The position numbers were made by a program, and so were the translations under genes. A DNA stretch of 64,000 nt from Cupriavidus pauculus (GTDB lineage Bacteria; Pseudomonadota; Gammaproteobacteria; Burkholderiales; Burkholderiaceae), in contig NZ_CP044065.1 of assembly GCF_008693385.1 (NCBI RefSeq), positions 868,001 through 932,000 on the forward strand, read 5' to 3'. The number at the start of each line of letters is the position of its first letter. The first letter of the stretch is position 1. The notes under the pieces were generated by a model. It did no database searches. It was not told the origin of the DNA and saw only the letters and a list, made by a program, of their open reading frames with translations. Of this stretch, positions 19,105 to 27,961 are shown piece by piece.

Positions 19105-20529
19105 ATGAGCAAACAATTCGACGTGCTGGTCATTGGCGCCGGCCCTGGCGGCTATATCGCCGCGATTCGCGCTGGCCAGCTCGGTCTGAACGTGGCGTGC
19201 TGCGAAGGCAACGCCTATGACGATCCCAAGGGCGAAGCCCGCCTTGGCGGTACCTGCCTGAACGTGGGTTGCATTCCTTCGAAGGCGCTGCTGGCCTCGT
19301 CGGAAGAATTCGACAACGCGCAGCATCATCTGGCCGACCACGGCATTACCGTGGGCGACGTCAAGGTGGACGTGGCCAAGATGCTGAAGCGCAAGGACGA
19401 TATCGTCGGCAAGATGACGAAGGGCATCGAGTTCCTGTTCCGCAAGAACAAGGTCTCGCTGCTCAAGGGCTACGGCAAGTTCGTCGGCAAGACCGCAGAG
19501 GGTTTCCAGGTGGAGATCGCCGGCGAAGTCGTGACGGCCAAGCAGGTCATCATCGCCACGGGTTCGAAGGCGCGTCATCTGCCGGGCATCCCCGTCGACA
19601 ACAAGCTGATCAGCGACAACGAAGGCGCGCTGAAGTTTGACACCGTGCCCAAGAAGCTGGGCGTGATCGGTGCCGGCGTGATCGGCCTGGAGCTCGGCTC
19701 GGTATGGCGCCGTCTGGGTGCCGAAGTGACCGTGCTGGAAGCACTGCCGACGTTCCTGGCGGCCGCCGACGAAGGCGTGGCCAAGGAAGCGCAGAAGCTG
19801 CTGACCAAGCAGGGCCTGAAGTTCAACTTCGGCGTGAAGGTCAACGAGGTCAAGGCTGGCAAGGACAACGTCACCGTGAACTACACGGACAAGGACGGCG
19901 CCGCGCAGACGCTGGACGTCGATCGCCTGATCGTGTCGGTAGGCCGCGTGCCGAACACCGACAACCTCGGCCTCGAAGCCGTGGGCCTGGGCGTGGACCA
20001 GCGTGGCTTCATCGAGGTGGACGACCACTGCCAGACCAAGGTGCCGGGCCTGTGGGCCATCGGTGACGTGGTGCGTGGCCCGATGCTCGCGCACAAGGCC
20101 GAAGACGAAGGCGTGGCCGTGGCCGAGCGCATCGTCGGCCAGAAGCCGCATATCGATTTCAACACGGTGCCGTGGGTCATCTACACGTTCCCGGAAATCG
20201 CATGGGTCGGCAAGACCGAGCAGCAGCTCAAGGCCGAAGGCCGCGAGTACAAGTCGGGTCAGTTCCCGTTCATGGCCAACGGCCGTGCGCTGGGGATGGG
20301 CCATGCGGAAGGCTTCGTGAAGATGCTGGCCGATGCCAAGACCGACGAGATCCTCGGCGTGCATATCATCGGCGCCAACGCGTCGGACCTGATCGCCGAA
20401 GCCGTGGCCGCGATGGAATTCAAGGCTGCGAGCGAGGATATCGGCCGCGTCTGCCATCCGCACCCGTCGATGTCGGAAGTCCTGCGCGAAGCCGCGCTGG
20501 CCGTCGACAAGCGTCAGCTGAACATGTAA
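19105..20529 (+). CDS. lpdA: Dihydrolipoyl dehydrogenase (E3)
   Basis: FAD-dependent disulfide oxidoreductase that re-oxidises dihydrolipoamide with NAD+. 474 residues from ATG 19105, chosen for AAAAGGAA just upstream. It has the FAD dinucleotide fold [14 protein letters not shown], the redox-active disulfide GGTCLNVGC (C51 and C56), the NAD-binding fold [16 protein letters not shown], and the C-terminal catalytic His-Glu pair in CHPHPSMSE. Last gene of the suc operon, followed by a strong terminator. Being in this operon it most likely serves 2-oxoglutarate dehydrogenase. Confidence 0.96.
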   Translation: MSKQFDVLVIGAGPGGYIAAIRAGQLGLNVACCEGNAYDDPKGEARLGGTCLNVGCIPSKALLASSEEFDNAQHHLADHGITVGDVKVDVAKMLKRKDDIVGKMTKGIEFLFRKNKVSLLKGYGKFVGKTAEGFQVEIAGEVVTAKQVIIATGSKARHLPGIPVDNKLISDNEGALKFDTVPKKLGVIGAGVIGLELGSVWRRLGAEVTVLEALPTFLAAADEGVAKEAQKLLTKQGLKFNFGVKVNEVKAGKDNVTVNYTDKDGAAQTLDVDRLIVSVGRVPNTDNLGLEAVGLGVDQRGFIEVDDHCQTKVPGLWAIGDVVRGPMLAHKAEDEGVAVAERIVGQKPHIDFNTVPWVIYTFPEIAWVGKTEQQLKAEGREYKSGQFPFMANGRALGMGHAEGFVKMLADAKTDEILGVHIIGANASDLIAEAVAAMEFKAASEDIGRVCHPHPSMSEVLREAALAVDKRQLNM

Positions 20530-20557
20530 GGCACGCGCCTTCCATGTAAAGCCTATC

Positions 20558-20600
20558 CGGCGCGCCGTATCTGGGGATTCCCGGAGCGGCGCGCCGTTTT
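20558..20600 (+). terminator. Rho-independent terminator of the suc operon
   Basis: Perfect 10-bp arms CGGCGCGCCG at 20558-20567 and 20587-20596, a 19-nt loop with its own short GGGA/TCCC pairing, then TTTT. It lies 46 bp before zapE. Confidence 0.75.
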
Positions 20601-20645
20601 CACTTGCAGCGCCGGCACGAGAGTGCGGAGCGCGCCCCGAACAGC

Positions 20646-21743
20646 ATGAACGTCACCGAGTATTACGAGCACGAACTTCAGCAGCGCGGCTACCAGTCGG
20701 ACGAGGCGCAGCTGCGCGCGGTCGCGCGGCTGCAGCAGTGCTACGACGAATGGGTCGCCTACAAGGCGCGCCGCGGCAATGCACTGAAGAAGCTGCTCGT
20801 GCATCCCGATGTGCCCAAGGGCGTCTATCTGTGGGGCGGGGTGGGGCGCGGCAAGTCGTTCCTGATGGACAGCTTCTATACCTGCGTGCCCGTGGTGCGC
20901 AAGACGCGGCTCCATTTCCATGAATTCATGCGCGAGGTGCATCGCCAGCTCGAGGAACTGCGCGGCCGCGCCGATCCGCTCGACGAACTGGCCCGGCGCA
21001 TCGCGCGCAAGTACCGGCTCATCTGCTTCGACGAGTTCCACGTCAGCGACGTGGCCGATGCGATGATGCTGCACCGCCTGCTCGACCAGCTCTTTGCGAA
21101 CGGCGTGCAGTTCGTCATGACGTCGAACTACCGGCCGGATCTGCTGTATCCGGATGGACTGCATCGCGACCGCGTGCTGCCGGCCATCGCGTTGCTGGAG
21201 ACGAAGCTCGACGTGCTCAATGTCGATGCCGGGATCGACTACCGCAAGCGCGCGCTCGAGCAGGTGGAGGCCTACCACACGCCGCTGGGTCGCGAAGCGA
21301 GCGCCGCGCTGCGCGATGCATTCGTAGCCATTGCGGGCACGGCCGACGAATCGCCGATCCTGCATATCGAGCATCGCGAGCTGAAGGCATTGCGCCGTGC
21401 CAACGGCGTGGTGTGGTTCGACTTCGCGACGCTGTGCGGCGGTCCGCGTTCGCAGAACGATTACCTGGAGCTCGCTTCGCAGTTCCATACGGTGATTCTT
21501 TCCGACGTGCCGAAGATGACGCCGCGCATGTCGTCGGAAGCGCGCCGGTTCACGTGGCTGATCGACGTGTTCTACGACCACAAGGTCAAGCTGCTGATGT
21601 CCGCCGAGGTCCCCGCGGACGAGCTCTATACCGAAGGCCAGATGGCCAACGAGTTCCACCGCACCGTGTCCCGCATCATCGAGATGCAGTCGCGCGAATA
21701 CCTCGAATCCGCGCGCAGGACGATGGATACGTCTCTGACCTGA
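20646..21743 (+). CDS. zapE: Cell division protein ZapE (AFG1-like ATPase)
   Basis: 365 residues from ATG 20646 (MNVTEYYEHELQQRGY). Walker A is GGVGRGKSF and Walker B is LICFDEFHVSD; SNYRPDLLYPDGLHRDRVLP with its sensor and arginine-finger region is characteristic of the AFG1/ZapE family. In E. coli ZapE acts at the Z-ring under low-oxygen or stress conditions; mitochondrial AFG1 works in respiratory-complex quality control. It lies between the suc terminator and the ANR-controlled ccoI, so the neighbourhood is respiratory, though a functional link is inference. Confidence 0.92.
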   Translation: MNVTEYYEHELQQRGYQSDEAQLRAVARLQQCYDEWVAYKARRGNALKKLLVHPDVPKGVYLWGGVGRGKSFLMDSFYTCVPVVRKTRLHFHEFMREVHRQLEELRGRADPLDELARRIARKYRLICFDEFHVSDVADAMMLHRLLDQLFANGVQFVMTSNYRPDLLYPDGLHRDRVLPAIALLETKLDVLNVDAGIDYRKRALEQVEAYHTPLGREASAALRDAFVAIAGTADESPILHIEHRELKALRRANGVVWFDFATLCGGPRSQNDYLELASQFHTVILSDVPKMTPRMSSEARRFTWLIDVFYDHKVKLLMSAEVPADELYTEGQMANEFHRTVSRIIEMQSREYLESARRTMDTSLT

Positions 21744-21806
21744 TACTGATCGCGGAAAGACAGACGCCGATGTTTGCCGCCGGATGAGGGCACACCTCAC
21801 CGTCGA

Positions 21807-21820
21807 TTGATCTGCATCAA
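21807..21820. promoter_or_regulatory. FNR/ANR box upstream of ccoI
   Basis: TTGAT-CTGC-ATCAA is a perfect FNR consensus dyad. Its centre (21813.5) is 41.5 bp from a start site predicted about 7 nt after the -10 element at 21843-21848, the class II activator geometry. An FNR-type regulator is encoded about 8 kb downstream. Confidence 0.85.
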
Positions 21821-21842
21821 AGTGTGAGGGCGGGGCGCTACC

Positions 21843-21848
21843 TACTAT
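21843..21848 (+). promoter_or_regulatory. -10 element of the ccoI promoter
   Basis: TACTAT, correctly spaced from the FNR box for oxygen-dependent activation with transcription starting near 21855, 16 nt before the ccoI ATG. Confidence 0.6.
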
Positions 21849-21870
21849 TCCGTAGGTAAAAGAGCGCCCC

Positions 21871-24414
21871 ATGTCCCTCGCATGCTTTCACTGCGGCCAG
21901 CCGGTCGGTTCCGGCGCGCCGCTGTCCCTCTCTCTCGATGGCACGCTGCGGCAATTCTGCTGTGGCGGCTGCATGACCCTTGCCCGCACGCTGCATGCGG
22001 CCGGCTTTGGACATTTCTACGCCGATACCGCGCTTGCCGCGGGGAAATTTGCCCGCCCGATCGAAGGCGATGCCCGGCGCGAGGCCGAGCTGGTCTGGGC
22101 GGCCTACGACGCGCCGGAACTGCGCGCGCAGTTCGTTCGCGATATCGGTACCGACGAAGCGGAAATCACGCTCGCTCCGGAGAATATCCGCTGCGCCGCG
22201 TGCGCATGGCTGATCGAACAGCATCTTCAGCAGTTGCCGGGCGTGGTATCGGCGGTGGCCAACGTGGCCACGCGCCGTGTGGTCGTCCGCTGGCGCGCGG
22301 GGGCGCAGCCGGTCGCCGGGCTGCTGGCCGCGCTTGCCGATATCGGCTATCTCGCCTGGCCGTTCGAGGTGGGCCGCGCCGACCGCGCGGACCGCCGCGA
22401 GCGCCGGGCGCTGCTGATGCGCATGGCGGTGGCGATGCTCGCGATGATGCAGGTCATGATGTATGCGTGGCCGGTCTACACCTACGAGGCGACCATCGAC
22501 GCGGGCCTGCTGACGCTGATGCGCTGGGCGAGCTTTGCGCTGACGCTGCCGGTGGTCACCTATTCGGCGTGGCCGATCTTCGCTGGTGCATGGCGCGATC
22601 TCCGCGGGGGCCGCGCGGGGATGGACGTGCCGGTAGCGATCGGCGTGGCGGCCGGTTTTCTTGCGAGCACGGTGGCCACCGTGCGCGGCCACGGGGAGGT
22701 CTACTTCGACTCCGTCACGATGTTCGTGGCGTTCCTGTTGCTGGCCCGGTATCTGGAGCTGCGCGTACGGCAGGCCTCGCGCAGCGGCGCCGAGATGCTC
22801 GCGCGGCAACTGCCGGCTACCTGCGAGCGCGTGGCGGAAGCCGGCGCCGCGAGTGAGCGGATTCCCGTCGCGCGGCTGCGGGTGGGTGACCGCGTGCGGG
22901 TGAGAGCGGGCGACGTGGTGCCCGCCGATGGCACGATCGTGCTCGGTGCAAGCGAGTTCGACGAAGCGCTGTTGACAGGTGAGCCGCGGCCGGTGCCGCG
23001 GGGGATCGGCGGCACGGTACTCGCGGGCAGCTTCAACAGCGCGAGCCCGGTGGAGCTTCGCGTGACGCGCATCGGTGCCGCGACGCGGCTGGCCGAGATC
23101 GTCGCGGTGCTCGACCGCGCGCTGACCGACAAGCCCCGCATCGCGGCGCTCGCCGATCGCGTGGCGGCGTGGTTCGTGGGGACGTTGCTGCTGCTTGCCG
23201 CAGTCACGGGCGCGGTCTGGGCGCTGTGGATCGATCCGGCGCGCGCGTTGCCGGTGACCGTCGCGGTGCTCGTGGTGAGCTGCCCCTGCGCGCTGTCGCT
23301 GGCCGCGCCCGCGGCACTGGCGGCTGCGGGGGCCGCATTGTCCCGCTGCGGACTGCTGATGACGCGGGGCCATGCCATGGAGACGCTCGCGCGTGTCACC
23401 GACGTCGTGCTCGACAAGACCGGTACGCTGACGCAGGGGACGTTCTCGGTGGTGGATACCGACGTGCTCGGCGCGCTGGATGCCTCGCAATGCCGCGCGC
23501 TGGCCGCGGCGATGGAGCGCGACAGCGAACACCCCATCGGCCGCGCGCTGCGGGCGGACGCATCCGGCGCGAGCCTGCCCGCGGTGCATGGGCTCCGCAA
23601 TGTGCCGGGGCAGGGCGTCGAGGCGACGCTGGGAGCGCGGCAACTGCGGCTGGGCCACTACGCGTTCGTGACCGCGGCCCGGGCCTGCGACGCAACGCGC
23701 GGCACGACCGGCACGCCCGACACGACCGGCACGTCCAGCACGACCGGCACGACCGGCACGACCGGCACGACCGGCACGACCGGCACGACCGGCACGTCCG
23801 GCGCGGACGCTGCGCTTGCCACCCCTATCTGGCTCGGCGACGATCAAGGTCTGCTCGCGCGCTTCGTGCTGGCCGACGTCGCGCGGCCGCAGGCCGGCCT
23901 GTTGCTGGCCCGCCTGCATCGCCTCGGCGTGCGTGTGCACCTGCTCTCGGGCGACCACCCGAACGCCGTGCAGGCATGGGCGCAGCGGCTCGATATCGCC
24001 CGCGCCGCGGGCGCGCGGACGCCCGAGGGCAAGCGCGACGACGTGGCCGCGCTCCAGCAGTCGGGTGCCGTGGTGCTCGCCGTCGGCGACGGCATCAACG
24101 ACGCCCCCGTGCTCGCACAGGCCCACGTCTCCATCGCCATCGGCAGCGGTGCCCCGCTCGCCCAGGCGGGCGCCGACGCGGTGCTGATGCACGACGACAT
24201 TGCCACGATCGCCACCGCGCTGACCGTCGCCCGCCGCGCGCGCCGGGTCATGCGGCAGAACCTCGGCTGGGCATTCGCCTACAACGTCATCGCCATCCCG
24301 CTCGCGGCCACCGGCCATGTCACCGCGTGGATGGCCGGCATCGGCATGTCGCTGTCCTCGCTGCTGGTCGTGCTCAACGCCTGGCGGCTGCTACGCGTAC
24401 CGAAAGAGGCCTGA
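21871..24414 (+). CDS. ccoI: Copper-translocating P1B-type ATPase CcoI (FixI) for cbb3 oxidase assembly
   Basis: 847-residue inner-membrane copper pump needed to mature cytochrome cbb3 oxidase. In order: an N-terminal Cys-rich metal-binding region (CFHCG and FCCGGC, the domain typical of CcoI/FixI), an HMA domain with CAAC, eight membrane helices including the CPC motif (C471-P-C473), the phosphorylation site DKTGTLTQG (D515), the HP motif SEHPIGRAL, and the hinge GDGINDAPVL. A Gly-Thr-rich tandem repeat (residues 611-644) interrupts the nucleotide-binding domain and is absent from the usual family pattern. It has an FNR box upstream and is followed by ccoS. Confidence 0.95.
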   Translation: MSLACFHCGQPVGSGAPLSLSLDGTLRQFCCGGCMTLARTLHAAGFGHFYADTALAAGKFARPIEGDARREAELVWAAYDAPELRAQFVRDIGTDEAEITLAPENIRCAACAWLIEQHLQQLPGVVSAVANVATRRVVVRWRAGAQPVAGLLAALADIGYLAWPFEVGRADRADRRERRALLMRMAVAMLAMMQVMMYAWPVYTYEATIDAGLLTLMRWASFALTLPVVTYSAWPIFAGAWRDLRGGRAGMDVPVAIGVAAGFLASTVATVRGHGEVYFDSVTMFVAFLLLARYLELRVRQASRSGAEMLARQLPATCERVAEAGAASERIPVARLRVGDRVRVRAGDVVPADGTIVLGASEFDEALLTGEPRPVPRGIGGTVLAGSFNSASPVELRVTRIGAATRLAEIVAVLDRALTDKPRIAALADRVAAWFVGTLLLLAAVTGAVWALWIDPARALPVTVAVLVVSCPCALSLAAPAALAAAGAALSRCGLLMTRGHAMETLARVTDVVLDKTGTLTQGTFSVVDTDVLGALDASQCRALAAAMERDSEHPIGRALRADASGASLPAVHGLRNVPGQGVEATLGARQLRLGHYAFVTAARACDATRGTTGTPDTTGTSSTTGTTGTTGTTGTTGTTGTSGADAALATPIWLGDDQGLLARFVLADVARPQAGLLLARLHRLGVRVHLLSGDHPNAVQAWAQRLDIARAAGARTPEGKRDDVAALQQSGAVVLAVGDGINDAPVLAQAHVSIAIGSGAPLAQAGADAVLMHDDIATIATALTVARRARRVMRQNLGWAFAYNVIAIPLAATGHVTAWMAGIGMSLSSLLVVLNAWRLLRVPKEA
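23701..23802 (+). repeat. In-frame 9-bp tandem repeat in ccoI
   Basis: The unit ACGACCGGC (Thr-Thr-Gly) and close variants repeat about eleven times, six of them consecutive and identical. They encode the GTTGT-type residues 611-644 of CcoI. The unit is a multiple of 3, so copy-number change would lengthen or shorten a loop without shifting the frame. Confidence 0.9.
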
Positions 24415-24416
24415 CG

Positions 24417-24611
24417 ATGGACATGCTCTACCTGCTGGTGCCGATGAGCCTCGTACTGGTGGCGCTGATTGCCGGCGCGCTCTGGTGGGCCATGCATGCG
24501 GGTCAGTACGACGACCTCGACCGCCCGGCGGAAGCCATCCTGCTCGACAACGACAGCGTGACGCCGCGCAACACCCTCGAAAAAAGTTCATCGCAATTTC
24601 CTCAAAGTTGA
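24417..24611 (+). CDS. ccoS: Cytochrome cbb3 oxidase maturation protein CcoS
   Basis: A 64-residue single-span membrane protein (helix about residues 4-24) followed by the family motif WWAMHAGQYDDLDRPAEAIL. CcoS is required for cofactor insertion into CcoN. The ATG at 24417 follows the ccoI stop by 2 bp, indicating cotranscription. The stop codon overlaps the ANR box that serves ccoN. Confidence 0.92.
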   Translation: MDMLYLLVPMSLVLVALIAGALWWAMHAGQYDDLDRPAEAILLDNDSVTPRNTLEKSSSQFPQS

Positions 24612-24621
24612 TGGAGGTCAA
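24608..24621. promoter_or_regulatory. ANR/FNR box upstream of ccoN
   Basis: TTGAT-GGAG-GTCAA matches the ANR consensus TTGAT-N4-GTCAA exactly. It overlaps the last bases of ccoS. A -10-like ACTAAA at 24642-24647 is placed for a -41.5 class II promoter. It should drive ccoNOQP under oxygen limitation. Confidence 0.8.
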
Positions 24622-24697
24622 CGCCGGGTCGATGACGCTTCACTAAAGTCGGGTCGTCATCGGGGTTTTTTATCTCACTTTTGCATTGGGGGTCTGA

Positions 24698-26185
24698 ATG
24701 GAAGTCACCACCGCTGCGTCTCGCGTGCCGGATCTCGCGAGCACGCGCGCGGATACCCGCGCAGGAACCTTCAACTACGGCGTGGTGCGGCAGTTCGCGA
24801 TCATGACCGTGGTCTGGGGGATCGTTGGCATGGCTGTCGGCGTCCTGCTGGCGGCGCAACTGATCTGGCCGGATCTCAACTTCAATACACCGTGGCTGTC
24901 GTTCGGCCGGCTGCGGCCGCTCCATACCAACGCGGTGATCTTCGCGTTCGGCGGCAGCGCGCTGTTCGCGACCTCGTACTACGTGGTGCAGCGCACGTGC
25001 CAGGCTCGCCTGTTCTGCGGCCCGCTGGCCGCGTTCACGTTCTGGGGCTGGCAGGCGGTCATCGTGGCGGCCGTCATCACGCTGCCGATGGGCATCACGA
25101 GCTCGAAGGAATACGCCGAGCTCGAATGGCCGATCGACATCCTGATCACGCTGGTATGGGTCGCCTACGCAATCGTGTTCTTCGGCACCATCATCCGCCG
25201 CAAGACGCGCCATATCTACGTGGCCAACTGGTTCTTCGGCGCCTACATCCTGACCATCGCGCTGCTGCATATCGTGAACAACATCGAGATGCCGGCGTCG
25301 ATGTGGAAGTCCTATTCGGCGTACGCGGGCGTGCAGGACGCGATGGTGCAATGGTGGTACGGCCACAATGCGGTCGGGTTCTTCCTCACCACGAGCTTTC
25401 TCGGGATGATGTACTACTTCATCCCCAAGCAGGCCGGCCGCCCGATCTACTCTTACCGGCTCTCGATCGTCCACTTCTGGGCGCTCAACTTCACCTACAT
25501 GTGGGCCGGCCCCCACCATCTGCAATACACGGCGCTGCCCGACTGGGCCCAGTCGCTGGGCATGGTGTTCTCGCTGATCCTGCTCGCGCCGTCGTGGGGC
25601 GGCATGATCAACGGGATCATGACGCTGTCGGGCGCCTGGCACAAGCTGCGCACGGACCCGATCCTCAAGTTCCTCGTCGTCGCGCTGTCGTTCTACGGCA
25701 TGGCCACGTTCGAAGGCTCGATGATGTCCATCAAGACCGTCAATGCGCTGTCGCACTACACGGACTGGACGATCGGCCACGTCCATTCGGGCGCACTGGG
25801 CTGGGTCGCGATGATCTCCGTGGGCTCGCTCTACTACCTGATTCCGCGCCTGTTCGGCGAGAAGCAGATGCACAGCGTGCGGCTGATCGAATGGCACTTC
25901 TGGATCGCGACGATCGGCGTGGTGCTTTATATCGCGTCGATGTGGATCGCGGGCGTGATGGAGGGCCTGATGTGGCGCGCCACGCAGCCCGACGGCACGC
26001 TGACCTACGCATTCGTCGAAGCGGTGAAGGCCAAGTATCCGTTCTATCTGATCCGGTTGCTGGGCGGCCTGTGCTTCCTCTCCGGGATGCTGATCATGGC
26101 CTGGAACGTGTACCGCACGATCGCCGGCAAGCGCGCGGTGGACGCGCCCATTCCGGACGGCCTGGCCCCGGCCGCCGCGCACTGA
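24698..26185 (+). CDS. ccoN: cbb3-type cytochrome c oxidase subunit I
   Basis: 495-residue catalytic subunit with about 12 transmembrane helices. It carries the heme b and heme b3-CuB ligand histidines, including [13 protein letters not shown] (low-spin heme b) and [14 protein letters not shown] (CuB), and HVHSGALGW near the high-spin heme. It reduces O2 to water with high affinity under microaerobic conditions. First gene of ccoNOQP, with its own ANR box. Confidence 0.97.
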   Translation: MEVTTAASRVPDLASTRADTRAGTFNYGVVRQFAIMTVVWGIVGMAVGVLLAAQLIWPDLNFNTPWLSFGRLRPLHTNAVIFAFGGSALFATSYYVVQRTCQARLFCGPLAAFTFWGWQAVIVAAVITLPMGITSSKEYAELEWPIDILITLVWVAYAIVFFGTIIRRKTRHIYVANWFFGAYILTIALLHIVNNIEMPASMWKSYSAYAGVQDAMVQWWYGHNAVGFFLTTSFLGMMYYFIPKQAGRPIYSYRLSIVHFWALNFTYMWAGPHHLQYTALPDWAQSLGMVFSLILLAPSWGGMINGIMTLSGAWHKLRTDPILKFLVVALSFYGMATFEGSMMSIKTVNALSHYTDWTIGHVHSGALGWVAMISVGSLYYLIPRLFGEKQMHSVRLIEWHFWIATIGVVLYIASMWIAGVMEGLMWRATQPDGTLTYAFVEAVKAKYPFYLIRLLGGLCFLSGMLIMAWNVYRTIAGKRAVDAPIPDGLAPAAAH

Positions 26186-26203
26186 TAGGGAAGGATGTCG
26201 AAG

Positions 26204-26860
26204 ATGTCAGCACAACAACAGAAGTTCTGGTCCCACGAAACCCTCGAGAAGAACGTCGGCTGGCTGATCGTGGCCACGATCATCGTGGTCAGCATCGCCG
26301 GTCTCGTGCAAATCGTGCCGCTGTTCTTCCAGCATTCGACGACGCAGCCCGACCCCGGCATCACGCCGTACTCGCCATTGCGCCTGATGGGCCGCGATAT
26401 CTATATCCGCGAAGGCTGTGTGGGCTGCCACTCGCAGCAGGTGCGCACGCTGCAGGCGGAGACCGAACGCTACGGCCACTTCTCGACGGCCGGCGAATCG
26501 GTGTTCGACCATCCGTTCCTGTGGGGCTCCAAGCGAACCGGTCCGGACCTCGCGCGCGTCGGCGGCCGCTACTCGGACGACTGGCAGCGCGTGCACCTGC
26601 GCAATCCGCGCGACGTGGTGCCCGAATCGGTCATGCCGTCATATCCGTGGCTCGAGAAGACGCCGCTCGCCACCGACAGCGTCCAGGCGCGCATGCACGC
26701 GCTCAAACGATTAGGGGTGCCTTACACCGAGGACGAGATCGCGCACGCGCCCGAGGCGCTCGCGGGCAAGACCGAGGAGGACGCGATGGTCGCGTATCTG
26801 CAGGGCCTCGGCATCAATCGCCGCAACGTGCGCATCGACGGTGCGCCGGCCAAGGAGTAA
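26204..26860 (+). CDS. ccoO: cbb3-type cytochrome c oxidase subunit II (mono-heme)
   Basis: 218 residues from ATG 26204, placed 9 bp after AGGGAAGG; an ATG at 26195 abuts the ribosome site and is less likely. It has one N-terminal membrane anchor (about residues 20-42), then a periplasmic cytochrome c domain with the heme motif CVGCH and distal Met ligand candidates in [10 protein letters not shown]. It passes electrons from CcoP to CcoN. It lies 18 bp after ccoN and 4 bp before ccoQ. Confidence 0.96.
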   Translation: MSAQQQKFWSHETLEKNVGWLIVATIIVVSIAGLVQIVPLFFQHSTTQPDPGITPYSPLRLMGRDIYIREGCVGCHSQQVRTLQAETERYGHFSTAGESVFDHPFLWGSKRTGPDLARVGGRYSDDWQRVHLRNPRDVVPESVMPSYPWLEKTPLATDSVQARMHALKRLGVPYTEDEIAHAPEALAGKTEEDAMVAYLQGLGINRRNVRIDGAPAKE

Positions 26861-26864
26861 GGCC

Positions 26865-27047
26865 ATGGCCATGCTGACCGCGATCGCCACCGTCATCTCC
26901 ATGGTGGTCTTCCTCGGCATCTGCTGGTGGGCGTGGTCCGCGCACCGGCAGGCCGCCAATCTCGAGTCCGCGCTGCTGCCTTTCGCGCTGCCGGACGAAA
27001 CGACAACGCGCCCCACAACGTCTCCCGACGGGGAGCTTCGATCATGA
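26865..27047 (+). CDS. ccoQ: cbb3 oxidase small subunit CcoQ
   Basis: 60-residue single-helix membrane protein (MAMLTAIATVISMVVFLGIC), with WWAWSAHRQAANLESALLPF being typical for CcoQ. It stabilises the oxidase complex. The ATG at 26865 follows AAGGAG in the ccoO tail. Its stop overlaps the ccoP start (ATGA). Confidence 0.9.
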   Translation: MAMLTAIATVISMVVFLGICWWAWSAHRQAANLESALLPFALPDETTTRPTTSPDGELRS

Positions 27048-27961
27048 GCGATTTCACTTCCGGATTCTGGAGCTATTACATCGCCGCCATCGCACTGGTC
27101 GGTATCGTGTGGTGTGCGTGGCTGCTGCTGTCGCAACGCCGTATCGCCGCGCAGCAGACCGGCGCCGCCGCCGATACGGGTCATGTCTGGGACGGCGACC
27201 TGCGCGAACTGAACAACCCGCTGCCGCGCTGGTGGATGTGGATGTTCCTGCTGTCGTGCGTGTTCGCGCTCGCCTACCTCGTGCTGTACCCCGGGCTCGG
27301 CGCGTACCGGGGCGTGCTCGGCTTCTCGACGCAGGGCGAACTCGCGGCGCAGCGGCAGGCGGCCGAGGCGACGCAGCATGCGATCTACGCAAAGTACATG
27401 CAGATGGACGTCAAGGCGGTGGCCGCCGATCCCGAGGCGCACGAGATCGGCCAGCGGCTGTTTCTCAATTACTGCGCGCAGTGTCATGGCTCCGATGCGC
27501 GGGGCAGCCGCGGCTTTCCGAACCTGACCGATACCGACTGGCTGTATGGCGGCGATCCCGATACCATCCGCCAGACCATCACGAAGGGCCGCAACGGCAA
27601 GATGCCGTCGTTCGCTGCCGCTGTCGATGGCAAGCTCGCCGGCGACGTCGCCCAGTATGTGCGATCGCTGTCGGGACTCGCCTACGACCCGATTCGCGCA
27701 TCGCGCGGCGAAGGCACGTTCAAGACCACCTGTGCGGCCTGCCACGGAAGTTCGGGCAAGGGCAATCAGGCCCTCGGCGCGCCGAATCTCTCGGACAACG
27801 TCTGGCTCTATGGCAGCTCGGAGGGCACGATCGTCGAGGCGATTCTCAAGGGTCACGACGGCCATATGCCCGCGCATGAGGAAATTCTGACGCCCGAGCG
27901 CATCCAGATGCTGACCGCCTATGTCTGGAGCCTGTCCAATACGGATGGGGCGTCGCGATGA
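27044..27961 (+). CDS. ccoP: cbb3-type cytochrome c oxidase subunit III (di-heme)
   Basis: 305 residues. Two N-terminal membrane helices (about 5-27 and 62-82) flank the loop NPLPRWWMWMF, followed by two cytochrome c domains with heme motifs CAQCH and CAACH. It accepts electrons from soluble or membrane cytochrome c. The start at 27044 overlaps the ccoQ stop by 4 bp, and its stop overlaps ccoG by 4 bp, so ccoQ-ccoP-ccoG are translationally coupled. Confidence 0.96.
   Translation: MSDFTSGFWSYYIAAIALVGIVWCAWLLLSQRRIAAQQTGAAADTGHVWDGDLRELNNPLPRWWMWMFLLSCVFALAYLVLYPGLGAYRGVLGFSTQGELAAQRQAAEATQHAIYAKYMQMDVKAVAADPEAHEIGQRLFLNYCAQCHGSDARGSRGFPNLTDTDWLYGGDPDTIRQTITKGRNGKMPSFAAAVDGKLAGDVAQYVRSLSGLAYDPIRASRGEGTFKTTCAACHGSSGKGNQALGAPNLSDNVWLYGSSEGTIVEAILKGHDGHMPAHEEILTPERIQMLTAYVWSLSNTDGASR

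Noticed and set aside
23701..23802. Phase-variable switch in ccoI
   Set aside because: The 9-bp unit keeps the reading frame, so copy change cannot switch the gene off; it can only alter loop length.
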